Shown here: piece after piece, positions 16,049-23,592 of the stretch | How positions within the stretch are numbered: the stretch's first letter is position 1 | How the letters are laid out: every line of letters starts with the position of its first letter | Source of the DNA: Pseudomonadota bacterium | GTDB taxonomy: Bacteria > Pseudomonadota > Alphaproteobacteria > Sphingomonadales > Sphingomonadaceae | DNA length: 26,764 nt | Direction: 5' to 3' | Assembly: GCA_023422695.1 (NCBI GenBank) | Contig: JAFAGN010000137.1 | Location: forward strand, 1-26,764 | Translations under genes and position numbers: made by a program | Notes under the pieces: generated by a model | What the model was told of the DNA's origin: nothing | The model's input: only the letters and a program-made list of their open reading frames with translations | Database searches by the model: none

Positions 16049-17041
16049 TCAGGGCTGCTGACCGGGGAACAGCAACAGCCAGTCGGCCTCGGCCTGAACC
16101 CGGGCAAAATAGCTCCAGCTGTCGACGTTGATCGACCGCTGGAGCCAAGGTTTCGCCTTCTCGGCCTCGCCCATCAGGATGTAATAATTGGCGAGGCTGT
16201 AGGCGGTGGATGCGGCGACGCCGTCTGCGGTGGCAAAGGCGCGGCCCGTGTCTTCGGCGCTGAAGAAGGATTTGGGCGAGCGATGGCCCTTGAACAGCTG
16301 GAGTCCGTCGAAATAGGTGTCGGGGCTGCCGTCGGGCTGCACCTCGAACAACGTCAGGTCGTAATCGTCGAGCACCTTCTGCGCCGCGCGCAGGTTGCCG
16401 CCGCGCGCGAGCGACAGATATTCCCAATAGCTGTTCGCGGTGCGTGCTTCGACATCATGGTTGAACGCGGCGGATTCGGCCGACTTGGCGAACCATTTGG
16501 CGGCATTGTCATAATCATGCTTGGCGAAATAGGCCTGGCCGAGGTGGTAATAGAGATAATATTGCACCACGTCGGGGGTGCCGGGGAAATAGTCGGGGCC
16601 GGGCTTTTCGCGCTCGAGCGGCTGGCCTTCATAGATTTTCGCAGCTTTCAGGCCGACCTCGATCGACTTGTCGAACTGACGGAGCGAGAAATGGCGGTGC
16701 GCGAGATGGCGCATCAGCTTGCCCGAATTGGGAAAGCGCTTGAGCGCGGTTTCATAGACCGCCGCCGATTCCTTGACATAGCCCTGATAGAACAGGATGC
16801 GGCCGTACCAGGTCGCGCTATCGACGGTCATATTGCTTTCGAATGCGGCCTTGGCATCCTTCGCGGCGCGTTCGAGCGTGGCGACGGCGGCGACGCCGAC
16901 GTTGCGGTCGGGGTTGGTCACCATACGCTGGCCGAGCAGCGAGGTGCCCTGGAAGCTGCCTTCCTGCGCGATGGCGAGCGACGGGGTCGCGAGCATCAGC
17001 AGGCTGGCCGACGCCAAGAGTTTCAGGGTGCGGGGGATCAT
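16049..17041 (-). CDS. Exported TPR-repeat protein 1 (paralogue of the 24.7-kb gene)
   Basis: A 330-aa protein with a Sec signal peptide (MIPRTLKLLASASLLMLATP, cleavage near AIAQ at 23-26) followed by TPR-like helical pairs, for example ATWYGRILFYQGYVKESAAV, YYLYYHLGQAYFAKHDYDNA and SYWEYLSLARGGNLRAAQKV. It is paralogous to the exported TPR protein at 24666-25598. Both carry FPNS-x-KL-x-R...RQFD (here about 103-124) and matching later segments. The start is set by AAGGAGA 7 nt before ATG; an in-frame GTG two codons earlier sits too close to it. It is the last gene of the amidohydrolase-ALDH-TPR operon, 37 nt after the dehydrogenase stop. The function is unknown; a periplasmic scaffold for the locus enzymes or receptor is a guess. 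Confidence 0.85.
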   Translation of the reverse strand: MIPRTLKLLASASLLMLATPSLAIAQEGSFQGTSLLGQRMVTNPDRNVGVAAVATLERAAKDAKAAFESNMTVDSATWYGRILFYQGYVKESAAVYETALKRFPNSGKLMRHLAHRHFSLRQFDKSIEVGLKAAKIYEGQPLEREKPGPDYFPGTPDVVQYYLYYHLGQAYFAKHDYDNAAKWFAKSAESAAFNHDVEARTANSYWEYLSLARGGNLRAAQKVLDDYDLTLFEVQPDGSPDTYFDGLQLFKGHRSPKSFFSAEDTGRAFATADGVAASTAYSLANYYILMGEAEKAKPWLQRSINVDSWSYFARVQAEADWLLLFPGQQP

Positions 17042-17078
17042 ATTCACTCTCCTTGGATTTTGTTTCTTGTGCGTAGTT

Positions 17079-18698
17079 TCACGGATCGATGTCGAGGTCG
17101 AACTTCACGCCCTGCGCCAGTGGCAACGAGGTCGAGTAATTCACCGTCGCGGTGGCGCGGCGCATGTAATTTTTCCAGCTGTCGGAGCCCGAAACGCGGC
17201 CGCCGCCGGTGACCTTTTCACCGCCGAAGGCGCCGCCGATTTCGGCACCGCTGGTCCCGATATTGACGTTGACGATGCCGCAGTCGCTGCCCTGCGCCGA
17301 CTGGAAGCGCTCGGCTTCACGGACGTCGCTGGTGAAGATACTCGACGAGAGCCCTTGCGATACGCCGTTTTGCAGCGCGATCGCTTCGTCGAGCGTGTCA
17401 TAGCCCATCACATAGAGGATCGGGGCGAAGGTTTCCTCGCGCACGATCGCGCTTTGCCCGGGCATTTCGGCGATCGCCGGGCGGACATAATAGGCATCGG
17501 CGGCGCCTGCGGCGTCGAGCCGCTCGCCGCCATGCACGGTTCCGCCCTCAGCGCGCGCCTGCTGGAGCGCGCGCTGCATGCCGTCGAACGCCATCCGGTC
17601 GATGAGCGGTCCGACATGCGTGGCGTCGTCGAGCGGCGATCCGATACGCAGCGTCGCGAAGGTCGCGATCAGCCGCTGAACGAACGCCTCGCGGATGCTG
17701 TTGTGGACGATCAGGCGGCGCAGCGTCGTGCAGCGCTGGCCGCAGGTGCCGGTCGCCGCGAACACCGCGCCGCGCAGCGCGAGGTCGAGGTCGGCGCTGG
17801 GCGCAATGATCGCGGCATTATTGCCGCCGAGTTCGAGGACCGATCGCCCGAACCGCCCGGCGACGCGCACCGCGACATCCTGCCCCATCTGCACGCTGCC
17901 CGTCGCGCTGACGATCGCAACGTCGGGGTGGTCGGCGATCGCGGTGCCGCAGCGCGCGTCGCCGACGACAACCTGGATCAAATGGGCGGGTGCCAGATCA
18001 TATTCGTCGGCGGCCTTTGCCAGCAATCCGGCAAAGGCGAGCGCGGTGAGCGGGGTTTTTTCGGACGGTTTCCAGATTGCGCTGTTGCCGCACACCAGGG
18101 CGACGGTCGTCCCCCACGACCACACCGCGGCGGGGAAATTGAACGCCGAGATCAGCCCGAGCACGCCCATCGGGTGCCAATATTCGGTCAGCCGGTGTTC
18201 GGGTCGCTCCGACGCGATGGTCAGTCCGAACAGCTGGCGCGACAGCCCGACGGCATATTCGCAGATGTCGATGACTTCCTGCACTTCGCCGCGCGCTTCG
18301 GTCAGGATCTTGCCGTTCTCGATCGACAGAAGCAGCGACAGAGGCTCCTTATGCTCGCGGACCAGCGCGCCATAGCGGCGGATCAACTCGCCGCGATGCG
18401 GGGCAGGAACCTGGCTCCACGCGGCAAAGGCGGTGCGGGCATTGGCGACCATCGCGTCCACTTCGGCGGGGGTGTCGGTGCGCAGCACGGCGAGCTCGGA
18501 CCCGTCGATCGGCGAAAAGACCGGCAGGTCCGACCCGCGGCGATCGTCGATCGACAGGCCGAGCTGATCAAAGGTGGCGATGGCCTGCGCCGCCAGCGGG
18601 GCGTTCGCGTGCAGGGTCGACGGAATTTTCGCAATATTTTCAGGAGCGTTCATAAGTTTCTTTTCTGCCATGGATTCGGTGGTTTGTGGGTATTGCAT
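17079..18698 (-). CDS. ALDH7-type aldehyde dehydrogenase (aminoadipate-semialdehyde dehydrogenase-like)
   Basis: A cytoplasmic NAD(P)-dependent aldehyde dehydrogenase of the antiquitin/ALDH7 branch. The family oxidises L-2-aminoadipate 6-semialdehyde (piperideine-6-carboxylate) in lysine breakdown. With the 539-aa start the catalytic pair is E289 (LELGGNNAAII) and C323 (GTCGQRCTTLRR). SATGSVQMGQ, FNFPAAVWSWG and the ALDH7-specific C-terminus FGGEKVTGGGRVSGSDSWK are present, followed by YMRRATATVNYSTSLPLAQG. The start is ambiguous. ATG 18698 lies 3 nt after the amidohydrolase stop (coupling likely); ATG 18671 and 18653 are alternatives, and none has a strong ribosome-binding site. The lysine-pathway assignment follows from the family. 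No lysine aminotransferase is nearby, so the true aldehyde here is not established. Confidence 0.9.
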   Translation of the reverse strand: MQYPQTTESMAEKKLMNAPENIAKIPSTLHANAPLAAQAIATFDQLGLSIDDRRGSDLPVFSPIDGSELAVLRTDTPAEVDAMVANARTAFAAWSQVPAPHRGELIRRYGALVREHKEPLSLLLSIENGKILTEARGEVQEVIDICEYAVGLSRQLFGLTIASERPEHRLTEYWHPMGVLGLISAFNFPAAVWSWGTTVALVCGNSAIWKPSEKTPLTALAFAGLLAKAADEYDLAPAHLIQVVVGDARCGTAIADHPDVAIVSATGSVQMGQDVAVRVAGRFGRSVLELGGNNAAIIAPSADLDLALRGAVFAATGTCGQRCTTLRRLIVHNSIREAFVQRLIATFATLRIGSPLDDATHVGPLIDRMAFDGMQRALQQARAEGGTVHGGERLDAAGAADAYYVRPAIAEMPGQSAIVREETFAPILYVMGYDTLDEAIALQNGVSQGLSSSIFTSDVREAERFQSAQGSDCGIVNVNIGTSGAEIGGAFGGEKVTGGGRVSGSDSWKNYMRRATATVNYSTSLPLAQGVKFDLDIDP

Positions 18699-18701
18699 TG
18701 G

Positions 18702-20054
18702 TCAGTCGTCATTCTGCGCGACGATCTGGCCGTCCTTGATGACGAGAGCGACCTTTTCCAGCACGGTGACGTCGCGATAGGGATCGCCCGCGACCGCGAT
18801 GATGTCGGCAAATTTGCCCGGCGCGATCGTGCCGATATTATCGGACTGGCCAAGCAGCGCCGCGGCGTCGACGGTCGCCGCGCGCAGCGCCGCCATCGGG
18901 GTCATCGGTCCCTGTTCGACCATCTTGCGAAACTGCCGCGCGTTTTCGCCGTGCGGCGACACGCCCGCGTCGGTGCCGAAGGCGATATTGACCTTGTAGC
19001 GCACCGCGAGGCGAATGTTGTCGCCCGACACCTTGCGCGCCTCGGCCATCTTGGCCGCCACCGCGGGGGTGATGCGCGCGGTGTCGGCGGTGTCGTGCGA
19101 ATCGAGCAGGCCGAGCGTCGGGACCAGCCAGGTGCCGCGCGCCGCCATCATCTTGGCGGTGTTGGCGTCGAGATAGGTGCCATGCTCGATCGAATCGACC
19201 CCGGCGCGCACCGACGCGGTGACCCCCTGCGCTCCATGGGCGTGCGCCGCGACTTTGAGGCCCAGGCTGTGCGCGGTGGTGACGATCGAGCTTAGTTCCT
19301 CGTCGCTCAAATGCTGGCCCAGCCCGCGCGCCTGCTGCGACATGATGCCGCCGGTCGAGGTGATCTTGATCAGGTCGGCGCCATATTTGGCGGCCTCGCG
19401 CACGCGCAGCGCGCATTCGACCGCACCGGTGCAGGCGCCGGTATAGTCACAGGGGAACAGTGCCTCGGTCGTCTTGCGGTTGAGCCCCGACATGTCGCCA
19501 TGGCCGCCGACGATCGACAGCGAGGTGCCCGACAGAAAGATGCGCGGGCCGGTGACAACGCCGTCGTTGATCGCGTCGCGCAGCGCGTGGATGGCATAGC
19601 CGTCGGAGCCCACATCGCGAACGGTCGTGAACCCCGCCTCCAACGTCTTTTTCGCATTGGAAAAGGAAAACAGCGCGACGTCTTCCGGCGTGTCGATCGC
19701 CGCCGACCAATTGCGCGTCGCGGGCGAAAAGCTGAAGTGGACATGGGTGTCGATCAGACCTGGGAGGACGGTGCGGTCTTTAAGGTCGATCACCGGCGCC
19801 GCGCCATTGTCGACATGGCCCGGCAGGATTTCGACAATTTTGCCGTTGCGCACGACGATCGTCGTCGGGCCGAGCGTGCGCTCGCCGGGGACCGCGATCA
19901 CGGCACCGGCATGAATAACAAGGTCTTGTGCGGCAGCCGCTGGCTGCGCGGCGGCCGTGGCGCTCGAAAGCAACAAGGCAAGCGTCGGCACAGACAAGAT
20001 GCCAAGACGGCGGATCGACCGGACGCGCGCGGACGGGTTGGCGATGTCGGTCAC
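18702..20054 (-). CDS. Exported metal-dependent amidohydrolase (COG1228-type, dipeptidase-like)
   Basis: A member of the amidohydrolase superfamily, imidazolonepropionase/prolidase-like COG1228 branch; characterised exported relatives cleave Xaa-Pro or Xaa-Arg/Lys dipeptides. The 450-aa product has a basic N-terminus and hydrophobic signal to about residue 37 (ATAAAQ). The metal-centre residues are all visible: H104 and H106 (DTHVHFSF), the carboxylated-lysine candidate K230 (DLIKITSTGG), H271/H273 (VAAHAHG), H291 (SIEHGTYLD) and D362 (FGTDAGV). The start is GTG with GGGGAG 8 nt upstream. It is the first gene of a minus-strand operon, with the ALDH ATG 3 nt after its stop, and is divergent from the second TonB receptor. 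The peptide substrate is inferred from family and context. Confidence 0.88.
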   Translation of the reverse strand: MTDIANPSARVRSIRRLGILSVPTLALLLSSATAAAQPAAAAQDLVIHAGAVIAVPGERTLGPTTIVVRNGKIVEILPGHVDNGAAPVIDLKDRTVLPGLIDTHVHFSFSPATRNWSAAIDTPEDVALFSFSNAKKTLEAGFTTVRDVGSDGYAIHALRDAINDGVVTGPRIFLSGTSLSIVGGHGDMSGLNRKTTEALFPCDYTGACTGAVECALRVREAAKYGADLIKITSTGGIMSQQARGLGQHLSDEELSSIVTTAHSLGLKVAAHAHGAQGVTASVRAGVDSIEHGTYLDANTAKMMAARGTWLVPTLGLLDSHDTADTARITPAVAAKMAEARKVSGDNIRLAVRYKVNIAFGTDAGVSPHGENARQFRKMVEQGPMTPMAALRAATVDAAALLGQSDNIGTIAPGKFADIIAVAGDPYRDVTVLEKVALVIKDGQIVAQNDD

Positions 20055-20113
20055 GTCTGAAGCTCCCCGTCGATCGGGCTGGCACGGATCGGCGCCAGCT
20101 CCTGATCCGTCAC

Positions 20114-20163
20114 ATAGGAATATTTTGCTGGCTGGGCAATAAAATTTATGATAGGAAAAATTT
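20114..20163 (+). promoter_or_regulatory. Promoter of TonB receptor 2 with two candidate operator boxes
   Basis: A sigma70-like promoter, TTGCTG (20125-20130) and TATGAT (20147-20152), has a 16-nt spacer and points toward the receptor gene. It is bracketed by two direct copies of an AT-rich box, ATAGGAATATTTT (20114-20126) and ATAGGAAAAATTT (20151-20163), which start 37 bp apart. The first overlaps the -35 and the second covers the end of the -10, positions typical for a repressor. The same region lies upstream of the divergent amidohydrolase operon. Confidence 0.5.
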
Positions 20164-20232
20164 CAAGAATAAGACGAAGCCCGGAAATTTGCGGTTTCCA
20201 GGGTCAATATCGGGTTACCAAGGAGGGAAATA

Positions 20233-22674
20233 ATGTCGAAGTTCGTTTCACGTCTGCTGTTGTCGTCGGCGCTGGCTTTTGCGGTCGCGCCGGTTGCCGT
20301 GGCCCAGACGCCGCCGCCGGAGGCCGACGGTGCCGACGCCGATGAGGGTGGCAGCGACATCGTTGTCATCGGGACGCGCCGCAAGGACCGCTCGATCACC
20401 GACAGCTCGGTCGCGATCGACGTTATCGCACCGGAAAGCATCACGGCGACCGGCTACACCGACGTGAACGACGCGCTTCGCACGCTGGTCCCCGCCTTCA
20501 ACGCCCAGCGCCTGCAGGGCAACGACGGTTCGTCGTTCGTTCGCCCGATCACGCTGCGCGGTTCGCCCGCCGACCACGTCCTGCTGTTGATGAACGGCAA
20601 GCGTCGCCACCGTGCCTCGATCGTCCAGATCGGCACCGGCCACGCATCGACGTCGGGCTCGCAGGGTCAGGATTTCAACGTGATTCCGCCGATCGCGCTG
20701 TCGAGCGTCGAAGTGCTGCGCGACGGTGCGTCGGCGCAATATGGTTCGGACGCCATCGCCGGCGTGATCAACATGGAGCTGAAGAAGCAGCGGAGCGGCG
20801 GCTCGATCATCGGGCAGGTCGGCGAATATTTCAGCAGCGGCGGCCGCACCTATGACATTCAGGGCCACATCGCGGTGCCGGTCGGCGACAATGCCTATTT
20901 CAACCTGGCGGCCCAATATACCGACCAGGCCAAGGCCTATGCACGCAAGGCCAGCCATGCCGGCGCTGTGGCGCTGCGCGCGGCGGGTATCCCGGACGTG
21001 CCCGAGCACCCCGAAGGCAACCTCGATCCGCGCTATATGGCGTTCAAATCGGTGTGGAACGCGGGCATCGAGCTGAGCGATTCGCTCGAACTCTATACCT
21101 TCGGCAACTATATGACCGGCAAAAGCTCGGTCACCTTTGGTCTGCGCCAGCCGATCACCGCGGGCGGGCTGAACCGCCACGGCACCTACGCCAATTCGGC
21201 GTTCGACCTGTCGCCCGCACACCCGCAGCTGTTCGACCTGACCCGCGTCTATCCCGGCGGCTTCACCCCGGAATTCCGCGGCCATCTGGAAGATTTCAGT
21301 GCGCTGGTCGGTCTGCGCGATCAGGAAGGCCCGCTGACCTGGGATCTGTCGGCGCGTTATGGCACCAACACGGTCGACTATTCGATCACCGGCACGATCA
21401 ACGCGTCGATGGGGGTCAATTCGCCGACATCGTTCAAACCGGGTTCGCTGACCCAGCGCGAAATCCAGTTCGACGGCGAAATTTCCTATGAGCTGAACGA
21501 CCAGGTCCTGTTGTTCGCGGGCGCCAGCCATCGCAAGGAAACCTATGTCATTGGCGAAGGCGATCTGGCCAGCTATCTGACCGGGCCGCTGCGCGATCTG
21601 CCCGCCGGGTCGAACGGCTTCCAGGGCTTTTCGCCCGAGTTCGCCGGAGCCTTCGACTCGAACAGCTATGCGGTGTTTGCCGAAGTCGACGCCGACATCA
21701 CCCCGTGGTGGAACCTGTCGGTCGCCGGTCGCTACGAGGATTACGACCAGTTCGGCACGAACTTCAGCTACAAGGCGGCGACCCGCTTCGAGCTGAGCGA
21801 TGCCTTTGCCCTGCGCGGTTCGGTCAGCACCGGTTTCCGCGCCCCGGCCGCCGGCCAGGTGTTCGGGACCAGCCTGACCTCGCAGCTCGATGGCGTCGGC
21901 GGCTTCATCCTCGACGCCGTGCTGGTCCCGGGTTCGCCCGCGGCGCAGGTGTTCGGATCGGCAGCGCTGACCCCCGAAACGTCGTTCAACATGTCGGCGG
22001 GTGTCGTGTTCACCGGTCTGGACGGCTTCCTGACCACGCTCGATTTCTATCAGATCGACGTCGACGATCGCCTGTTGCTGACCCCGTCGCGCAATACAAC
22101 CGCAGCCGAGCGTGCGGCACTCGCCGCGATCAATTTCCCGAACGGCGCGGACATTCAGCAGGTGCGCTATTTCCAGAATGAAATGGACACGCGGGTGCGC
22201 GGTTTCGATCTGGTCAGCACCTATCGCCACAGCTGGTCGGACAATGCGTCGACCGACTTCAGCCTGGCGCTGAACTATAACGAGCAGCATCTGCGCGGCG
22301 CGCCGCCTCCGGGGTTCAGCCCGGCGATCGTCACCGAGTTCGAACGTGGCACGCCGCGCTGGCGTGGCAATTTCTCGGCGACGACCAAGGTTGGCGACTT
22401 TTCGCTGATGGGCCGTGCGATCCATTATGGTTCGTGGCGCCGTCTGGACGGCGCGACCTTCCTGCCGCGCAAGGCGGTGACGTTGTTCGACGCCGAGCTG
22501 TCGTACACGGGGATCCAGGATGTCGAGTTGAGCGTCGGCGCACGCAACATCTTCAACATCTTCCCGCCGGGCCGCGGCGCCGCCCGTGCGCGCGCTGGTC
22601 TGATCTATGACAACCACAGCGTGTTCGGGGTTGCTGGTGGCTTCTATTATCTGAACGCCAAATATAAGTTCTGA
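20233..22674 (+). CDS. TonB-dependent outer membrane receptor 2
   Basis: An 813-aa TonB-driven outer-membrane transporter. The signal peptide ends at APVAVAQ (about residue 25), followed by an acidic linker and the TonB-box-like SDIVVIGTR (about 41-49). The plug domain contains TLRGSPADHVLLLMNGKRRH and SSVEVLRDGASAQYGSDAIA leading to GVINM. The barrel ends with the terminal aromatic LNAKYKF. AGGAGG about 6 nt before the ATG is a near-ideal ribosome-binding site. It sits between the divergent amidohydrolase operon and the XRE-cupin regulator and shares candidate operator boxes with them, so it is probably the uptake gate of the peptide locus. The substrate is inferred from neighbours only. Confidence 0.94.
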   Translation: MSKFVSRLLLSSALAFAVAPVAVAQTPPPEADGADADEGGSDIVVIGTRRKDRSITDSSVAIDVIAPESITATGYTDVNDALRTLVPAFNAQRLQGNDGSSFVRPITLRGSPADHVLLLMNGKRRHRASIVQIGTGHASTSGSQGQDFNVIPPIALSSVEVLRDGASAQYGSDAIAGVINMELKKQRSGGSIIGQVGEYFSSGGRTYDIQGHIAVPVGDNAYFNLAAQYTDQAKAYARKASHAGAVALRAAGIPDVPEHPEGNLDPRYMAFKSVWNAGIELSDSLELYTFGNYMTGKSSVTFGLRQPITAGGLNRHGTYANSAFDLSPAHPQLFDLTRVYPGGFTPEFRGHLEDFSALVGLRDQEGPLTWDLSARYGTNTVDYSITGTINASMGVNSPTSFKPGSLTQREIQFDGEISYELNDQVLLFAGASHRKETYVIGEGDLASYLTGPLRDLPAGSNGFQGFSPEFAGAFDSNSYAVFAEVDADITPWWNLSVAGRYEDYDQFGTNFSYKAATRFELSDAFALRGSVSTGFRAPAAGQVFGTSLTSQLDGVGGFILDAVLVPGSPAAQVFGSAALTPETSFNMSAGVVFTGLDGFLTTLDFYQIDVDDRLLLTPSRNTTAAERAALAAINFPNGADIQQVRYFQNEMDTRVRGFDLVSTYRHSWSDNASTDFSLALNYNEQHLRGAPPPGFSPAIVTEFERGTPRWRGNFSATTKVGDFSLMGRAIHYGSWRRLDGATFLPRKAVTLFDAELSYTGIQDVELSVGARNIFNIFPPGRGAARARAGLIYDNHSVFGVAGGFYYLNAKYKF

Positions 22675-22716
22675 TCCGCGCATCGCGCGAGGAGCAGACT
22701 GTTTCCGGTGGGCCCA

Positions 22717-22750
22717 TACGGCGCTGGCATGGGCGAATGTCAGCGCCGTA
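22717..22750 (+). terminator. Strong 14-bp hairpin after TonB receptor 2
   Basis: TACGGCGCTGGCAT pairs with ATGTCAGCGCCGTA across a GGGCGA loop, with a single G-U pair. It follows the receptor stop by 42 nt. No T-run follows directly, so it may act as a 3' stabilising or Rho-assisted terminator hairpin rather than a classic intrinsic terminator. Confidence 0.6.
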
Positions 22751-22751
22751 G

Positions 22752-22777
22752 CCTATCGGAAATTTGTGCATTATAGG
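22752..22777. promoter_or_regulatory. Candidate operator upstream of XRE-cupin gene
   Basis: CCTAT (22752-22756) and ATAGG (22773-22777) form an inverted pair around a core containing ATCGGAAATTT (22755-22765). This resembles the AT-rich boxes found upstream of receptor 2 and of the dipeptidase gene. The position would suit autoregulation. No clear -35/-10 pair is seen. Confidence 0.4.
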
Positions 22778-22789
22778 ATCGTCATACGG

Positions 22790-22808
22790 ACCGGCTGGCT
22801 GGTTTTTT
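22790..22808 (+). terminator. Weak terminator-like hairpin with T-run
   Basis: ACCGG and CTGGT (one G-U pair) around a CTGG loop are followed immediately by five T. The element could finish read-through from receptor 2. If a promoter lies in the operator region just upstream, it could attenuate the regulator transcript. The stem is short, so support is weak. Confidence 0.35.
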
Positions 22809-22869
22809 CCAAGCGCATGTGGGGGCCGTCGATCTTGCACTGTTTGGCCAAGGTAAGGACCGGAGATTT

Positions 22870-23493
22870 ATGCCCCCCAGAACAGCAGATGAACCGGAAA
22901 TTCTGGGCGCGGTCCGCCAGTCGAAGCGGCCGCGCACCGAAGGGTTTCATCTGGGGCGGCGCCTGCACCAGCTGCGCCGCGAACGCGGCATGACGCTGGA
23001 GGATGCGGGACGGCTGACCTCGCTGGCCGCATCGACGCTGTCGAAGATCGAGAATGACCAGATGTCGCCGACGTTCGACGTCGTGCAGAAACTGGCGTTG
23101 GGTTTCGATATCGACATCACCGACCTGTTCGCCAGCAATTCGGGGCAGGACGCCGCGGGGCGGCGCAGCATCACCTTGGCGGGCGCGGGGCGCCCGATGG
23201 AAACGCCGGTGTATAACCACCGTCTGATCGCCGTCGAGCTGAAGCACAAGAAGATCCTGCCCTTCGTGACGACGATCAAGGCGCGCAGCCTGGAGGATTT
23301 CAAGGCCTGGTCGCAGCACAGCGGCGAGGAGTTTCTCTATGTGCTCGAGGGCGAAATCTGTTTCCAGACCGAGCATTATGAACCCGCGATCCTGGGGGTT
23401 GGCGACAGCGTCTATATCGACAGCAGTATGCAGCACGCCGCCTATTCGACCAGCGAGCAGGATGCCGTGGTCCTCTGGGTCAACACCGGCTGA
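22870..23493 (+). CDS. XRE-family regulator with C-terminal cupin domain
   Basis: A 207-aa cytoplasmic DNA-binding regulator. An XRE-type helix-turn-helix spans about 28-87 (LGRRLHQLRRERGMTLEDAG, then LAASTLSKIENDQMSPTFDV). A cupin_2 sensor domain spans about 145-205 (WSQHSGEEFLYVLEGEI, ILGVGDSVYIDSSMQHAAY). Relatives such as PuuR and SutR control catabolism or uptake of amines, amino acids and sulfur compounds, with a small ligand bound in the cupin. The ATG is preferred because GGAG lies just upstream and the preceding in-frame residues look non-coding. It sits between receptor 2 and the dipeptidase, and similar AT-rich boxes flank all transcription units of the locus, so it is the likely local regulator. 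Confidence 0.92.
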   Translation: MPPRTADEPEILGAVRQSKRPRTEGFHLGRRLHQLRRERGMTLEDAGRLTSLAASTLSKIENDQMSPTFDVVQKLALGFDIDITDLFASNSGQDAAGRRSITLAGAGRPMETPVYNHRLIAVELKHKKILPFVTTIKARSLEDFKAWSQHSGEEFLYVLEGEICFQTEHYEPAILGVGDSVYIDSSMQHAAYSTSEQDAVVLWVNTG

Positions 23494-23533
23494 TTTTTCC
23501 GGCGGCGCGAACCGGCCCGGAGATTTGCGTCTC

Positions 23534-23579
23534 TTGCAATAATTTTCTTATCGGCTATAAATTTCCAATAGAAAATATT
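23534..23579 (+). promoter_or_regulatory. Promoter of dipeptidase operon with candidate operator boxes
   Basis: TTGCAA (23534-23539) and TATAAA (23556-23561) with a 16-nt spacer form a good sigma70-like promoter. ATAGAAAATATT (23568-23579) covers the expected transcription start, and the complement of 23539-23551 reads ATAAGAAAATTAT inside the spacer. Both resemble the boxes upstream of receptor 2. This layout is that of a repressed promoter. GGGAG at 23580-23584 is the ribosome-binding site of the next gene. Confidence 0.55.
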
Positions 23580-23592
23580 GGGAGTCGATAGG

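Noticed and set aside
16797..19295. 832-codon plus-strand open frame across the ALDH and amidohydrolase genes
   Set aside because: Antisense shadow of two clearly recognised enzymes; no recognisable domain.
20248..22683. 811-codon minus-strand open frame antisense to TonB receptor 2
   Set aside because: It mirrors the receptor codons, is rich in R, A, G and D without domain motifs, and has no ribosome-binding site; the receptor on plus has signal peptide, plug and barrel.
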